Assembly (NCBI GenBank): GCA_037074705.1 | Contig: CM073592.1 | Coordinates: forward strand, 53,180,129 to 53,244,128 | Direction of reading: 5' to 3' | DNA: 64,000 bases | DNA from: Zhengitettix transpicula | Lineage: Eukaryota > Arthropoda > Insecta > Orthoptera > Tetrigidae | Shown: positions 60,239-64,000 of the stretch, in pieces | Layout of the letters: the number at the start of each line of letters is the position of its first letter | Numbering within the stretch: the first letter of the stretch is position 1 | Program-made: the position numbers and the translations under genes | Notes under the pieces: generated by a model | What the model was told of the DNA's origin: nothing | The model's input: only the letters and a program-made list of their open reading frames with translations | The model's database searches: none

Positions 60239-60790
60239 ATAACCTGCGGGAGAATTCTCTCGCAGGTAACCTGGGAGGGATATTCTCTCGCAGGTCGAAC
60301 CTTTTAGGAGAGATACGAAGGGGCTACCTTTGGAGATGACTTTTCCTCTCCATTTTTGAACTAAGGTTCCCACAAGCCGAGGCACCTCGGCCTGTTTTGA
60401 GAGGTGTATGTTCCGGGGTCACAGACCTTGGGTATACGGTAAGAGTTGTTCGCTATTCCCATTGGAATAGTCGGCCAGCTGCCTCCTAAACTGATCGAGG
60501 CACGAAGAATGGAATGCTGCGTCCCCACAGCAAACTCCTCTCCCGCTATCGGAAGGGCGTGGGACAAGTACCCAATGCCCGACCTACCCGATGCAGGTTT
60601 TTTTAAGGTTTTCCCTGCATTTCTTTAGGCGAATGCCGGGTAGGATCCTTAAAATGTAGCCCAGGGGTAGTAACCCTTGGCTACCTTCCTCTACCCTTCC
60701 GCATCCCCCATTTCAAATCCCTTCCTATGCTATTAAAGGGGAGTTGCCCAACGTGGATTACCCTCATGTAGCCTGTTGCCCTAAAGAAAA
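60239..60790 (+). mobile_element. Family 1 non-LTR element, apparently full length
   Basis: Sense strand is plus, ending GTTGCCCTAAAGAAAAA. The 5' end has the two palindromic units: a 24-base near-perfect palindrome at 60243-60266 (CCTGCGGGAG...CTCTCGCAGG around GAATTC) and a second, more diverged unit at 60270-60294. All internal blocks are present; a short deletion affects the CCCGGGGGCCC block near 60660. Frames of 60 codons (plus, 60446) and 68 codons (minus, 60567-60361) are shared with other copies and belong to the element. A possible target-site word TATATTATA occurs on both sides (about 60230 and 60810) but not tight against the ends. Confidence 0.9.
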
Positions 60791-61486
60791 ATACGCATGC
60801 ATAATTTATATTATACAACTTTTACCCTTAATACATTAAGAACCATTTAGTGTAGATTTTATACCTTAAAAAGGATAATGTTATTTGATTATCTCTTAGA
60901 ACTATTGTTTCTAAAAACGTTTCATCTTGAAATATTCGGCAAATTTTTATTTTCCTTAAAATATATATCGCATATCCATATCACCTTTAAACTACTTTTT
61001 GCTGTTATTTATAGCCCTTGACATATATTTCGGTTTGTTTTAAATATAAGTTTTTCATCAAATAACGCCATCTGTTTAGACATATCGATAACGTTTTGAT
61101 TTGTCTAATTCTTTACGATATAACAATGTTGTTCCTATTTGTACAATAGACACATACATATATATATATACGAACGCATAATGTTCATGGTTATTAAAAT
61201 GATAATTTTTATCATATTTTCCGTATTCTAATATTTTGAATTTGTATCAAATATCTGAAACAATCAGTAATCGCTGAGTAAAGATTTAATTTATCACCTT
61301 CTTTACTCTAACTTAGGAAGTAATATTTATTTTTTAGTTTTCTTTTATAAAATACCTTATGAATGCATACGTATGCGGCAAGTATTTTATATTATACTCC
61401 TCAATTTGTTTGTTTGTTGCTTCAATTAACCATGGCCAGTAAATACCTATATAATACTTCCATTTTCTGTTATTTTTAATTTTCTT
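60791..61486. other. AT-rich sequence with a short (AT)n tract
   Basis: A short TA run is present at 61158-61170; nothing else noticed. Confidence 0.45.
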
Positions 61487-61800
61487 TTAAGGTGTTCGTA
61501 CTGTTGTACTGCAATATAATATCGCAGGACACCAGGGACCTACTTTTTCGTATGGAACATTGAACGGAATGAAACACTGTAGCTTCAGTGCATTTTCCTT
61601 GGCGGAGATTGCGTTGCTTCGTAGAATATACGCACCAGACAGGAGTGAGTTACGACGTAGGATGAAGCTGAGGTGAGCCGTGATGAAGACGGACAAGGAT
61701 CCAGGCGACAGGAGAAGGAAGGGTAACGACTCGTATCTACACTGTACCACAGACACACGGGCAGCTCAGGATATAAAAACCACTTCATACCCCTATCATG
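61487..61800 (-). other. GC-richer segment with two overlapping minus frames, unidentified
   Basis: Minus frames of 89 codons (61756-61487) and 67 codons (61788-61585) overlap in a block of balanced composition. The shorter one starts MKWFLYPELPVCLWYS, loosely signal-like, but the rest has no family signature. On the plus strand GGATATAAAAACC at about 61769-61781 looks like a TATA box without any supported gene downstream. An old element or an exon of an unknown gene are both possible. Confidence 0.25.
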
Positions 61801-63739
61801 CTACAAAGCATTCATCTATTTGACACAATCATTCTAATGTGAAGTAAATAGTGTGACGGGGTTTCAATTAAATAATAATTTAGAAACGGAAGTGATAGTG
61901 TGAATGTCGTTCAGAAAATAAATATGAGACAAAACCAATATTTTCATGGTGACTTATTCTGTTAAATCCAATGTTGGCGAGTTATAATCGCAGACAGGAA
62001 ATTAGAGGAATTGCAGCTTTTGCGGTGTTTCCATTTAGGACTCTGAAAGCCAATGATGATGAATTTAACTATCTCACGATTCGAAGAACTCAGAGCTGCG
62101 AACTTTGCCATTTGCATTGCGATATGACCTCAGTTCGTTATACCAGACACATAATTTATCATAGGTGTATATTTACTCACGAGTCTAATTTCCTGGCAGC
62201 GACTGTATTAAAAACAACGGGTAATATAACATAAATGTAGTTCAAAATACCGAAAACTCGAAATACGGATTTAGTTGAACGGGAAAGACTCATATATGTA
62301 CACTTTAATGTATTTATGTATCTAATATACTGCGAATGGGATGTTTCCCGGTGAAAATAGAGGAACAAATATAACTGATACATAATAAATTGATTTGTCT
62401 TTAACATTCCCTATTTAATAATAAATAATTGCTAATTTTCTAAAGAAAATTAAATTCTGAACCATAATCATCTGTTCGCATTATTTTCTTTTTTGTATGA
62501 TCATAAAATTTGGCACGCCATTTTGATAATGAAAATTAATGTTGTCCAAATATGTATATATATAATATTCTTGTAGAATGGAAAATGATTTTTAATAAAA
62601 TTATATAAGAAAAACATTTTTTTTACAGATCATAATAAATATATTTCGAAAAGCTTCAAAATTAAATGATTTTGAAAGAAACATTTGGGATAGAATACAT
62701 ATACAGTTTTGAAATAAAAAGTAAGTTAAAGATTGCATAAAATGTCCTGATTTTTTCTCAAAACTAAACACATCACTAATAAAAATAAAGAAATATTCAA
62801 CTGTATAATTTTTTTATAATTTAAATAGTCGTTGATTCAGAATTTAAGAAAGACTACATTACGATCAGTTCACTGAAAAATATATATTCTAATTACTATC
62901 GCCTCCGTTGTTAATATTTTATTAACTCTCATTTGTTTGGGTAAATAAGAGATCAACATACGAACTATTGCTGTTAATGCTAATTATATTCTTCTAATGG
63001 TATCATTAATTACATTCTAAAATCCATTGATTCGACTAAATTCTAATTTTTCGTTGAGTTAAAAACATGTATATCGCTACAGAGTTAAATATTTATAATT
63101 TTTTATCAGTATGTAGCCATACTGTTTTTCGTGCGGTTCCTTTATACATATTTTCTAGTTCTACTACGTAGATAAACACTTTATTTTTGTTACAGTAGTG
63201 TGCTGACTAGCACATCATAGATTATAAACGTAACAGTTTTGGTTTATCAGGATTATCTACTTATAAAGCAAACACACAAATTTAAATTTTAAAAAAATTG
63301 AATGAGAACAGGGTATTGCAAAATTTGAGTAAAAGTATTTTTTCAGAATACATTTGCTAACGTTGCACTTTAACATTACCAAACTTCTCGTTTCCGTCAT
63401 TCAGCCTTCATCAATTATGTGTGGCCAAACATGGTTTATAAAATTAAGACAAATGAGCAGTCCTAACTCATGCTCCTGTTCGGAAGGGGACGAGAAGTAT
63501 CTTGTCGGTCAATCTAATTTAATCTAGTCAAAATATGTCACGAAATTATGGCGATGAATCTCTGTTAGCTCATTTCATCAACGCATAATAAAATACTTCT
63601 AATGACGTGACATGGAAAAGGTAAGTGAATTTTTTAAGTAAGATAGAATAATTGAATTAAATTATATTGTTTATTTATGGTATTTATTTAATATTATTGA
63701 TGTAGAATTTTCATTCAATAGCTTAAATTATTACGGGGT
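61801..63739. other. AT-rich sequence, nothing recognised
   Basis: Frames at 61971-62234 (87 codons) and 62407-62177 (76 codons) overlap on opposite strands without recognisable content. Confidence 0.4.
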
Positions 63740-64000
63740 TTAAAAGGACACCGAAAAATAATTGTTATTAAAGTGAGCCGAAAGGCCCTTTCTTCTCTTT
63801 TTACGAACAGCCATTTACTAAACTTCAATAGGGGCCGTGACTTTTACTCCTTTTATATATCAGAGGACCCGTTCCCATTTACAACAGCAAGGCAGAATTT
63901 GCCTTAGCTCATTACCTGCCAATGGGCAAATCCTGGCTTTTATGGCGAGTTTATCTTTTACGACAGGCAGCCTACTCTCTTATGCATTCTTGTTCGGCGA
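63740..64000. promoter_or_regulatory. High-complexity island with posterior-Hox/Caudal-like words, cut by the window end
   Basis: It contains CTTTTATGGCGAG (63937-63949) and CTTTTACGACAGG (63955-63967) in close direct order. Both are variants of the TTTAYGRC-type words bound by Abd-B/Caudal-class homeodomains. GCTCATTACCTGCCAATGGGC and GGGGCCGTGACTTTTAC lie nearby. No frame of 60 codons, no repeat partner. The island continues past the window, so its extent is unknown. Confidence 0.4.

Noticed and set aside
61769..61781. TATA-box-like GGATATAAAAACC as a promoter
   Set aside because: AT-rich DNA yields such words often and no supported gene follows.
1..64000. CRISPR arrays, bacterial operons, phage or plasmid genes
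   Set aside because: No regularly spaced direct repeats, no dense coding on either strand and no ribosome-binding-site-led operon structure.

Overview
The window reads as AT-rich, gene-poor nuclear DNA from a eukaryote, most likely an arthropod (probably an insect with a large, repeat-rich genome). This rests on non-LTR retrotransposon debris, tRNA-derived SINE-like sequence, many (TA)n microsatellites, scattered relics of mobile elements, long stretches without coding potential, and the absence of bacterial operon structure. The placement is an inference; nothing here fixes a species. No intact multi-domain protein gene is visible. Nearly all open reading frames of 60-143 codons are either chance frames or lie inside repeats.

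The best coding candidate is a short minus-strand reading frame (15234 down to 15127) that begins with a convincing signal peptide. It sits at the edge of a CpG-rich island (about 15100-15610) with a promoter-like look and a plausible splice donor, so it may be the first exon of a secreted-peptide gene running toward lower coordinates.

Mobile DNA is the best supported content. One family of about 545 bp with a poly-A tail occurs seven times: near 5.6, 6.1, 9.7, 10.3, 22.2, 23.9 and 60.2 kb. One copy (23930-24365) has a perfect 14-bp target-site duplication, and two copies (9705-10775) form a head-to-tail dimer with the same target-like sequence at all three junctions. Two LINE reverse-transcriptase relics are recognisable: a C-terminal piece at 18556-18975 and a YVDD-bearing piece at 20704-20853. 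Two copies of a second element (21216-22065 and 27064-27993) face each other as long inverted repeats about 5 kb apart. Other diverged repeats are paired at 2134-2575 / 19601-20030 and, inverted, at 35498-35604 / 52225-52330. tRNA-like or tRNA-SINE sequence is seen near 11.2, 27.1, 38.8 and 41.5 kb.

Between these lie 200-600 bp islands of higher GC and high complexity in the AT-rich background (near 1.0, 6.8, 13.5, 20.3, 23.2, 26.6, 34.4, 38.1, 40.5, 43.4, 44.5, 47.3, 51.3, 51.8, 53.8, 56.9, 57.9 and 63.9 kb). They do not look like exons or recognised repeats. Several contain homeodomain-like (TAAT) cores, Sox-like (ACATTGTTTT, CCATTGTTT) words or posterior-Hox/Caudal-like (TTTATTRC, TTTATGGC, TTTACGAC) words. 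The overall picture fits an intergenic region or very large intron with scattered candidate regulatory elements, but conservation cannot be tested from one sequence.
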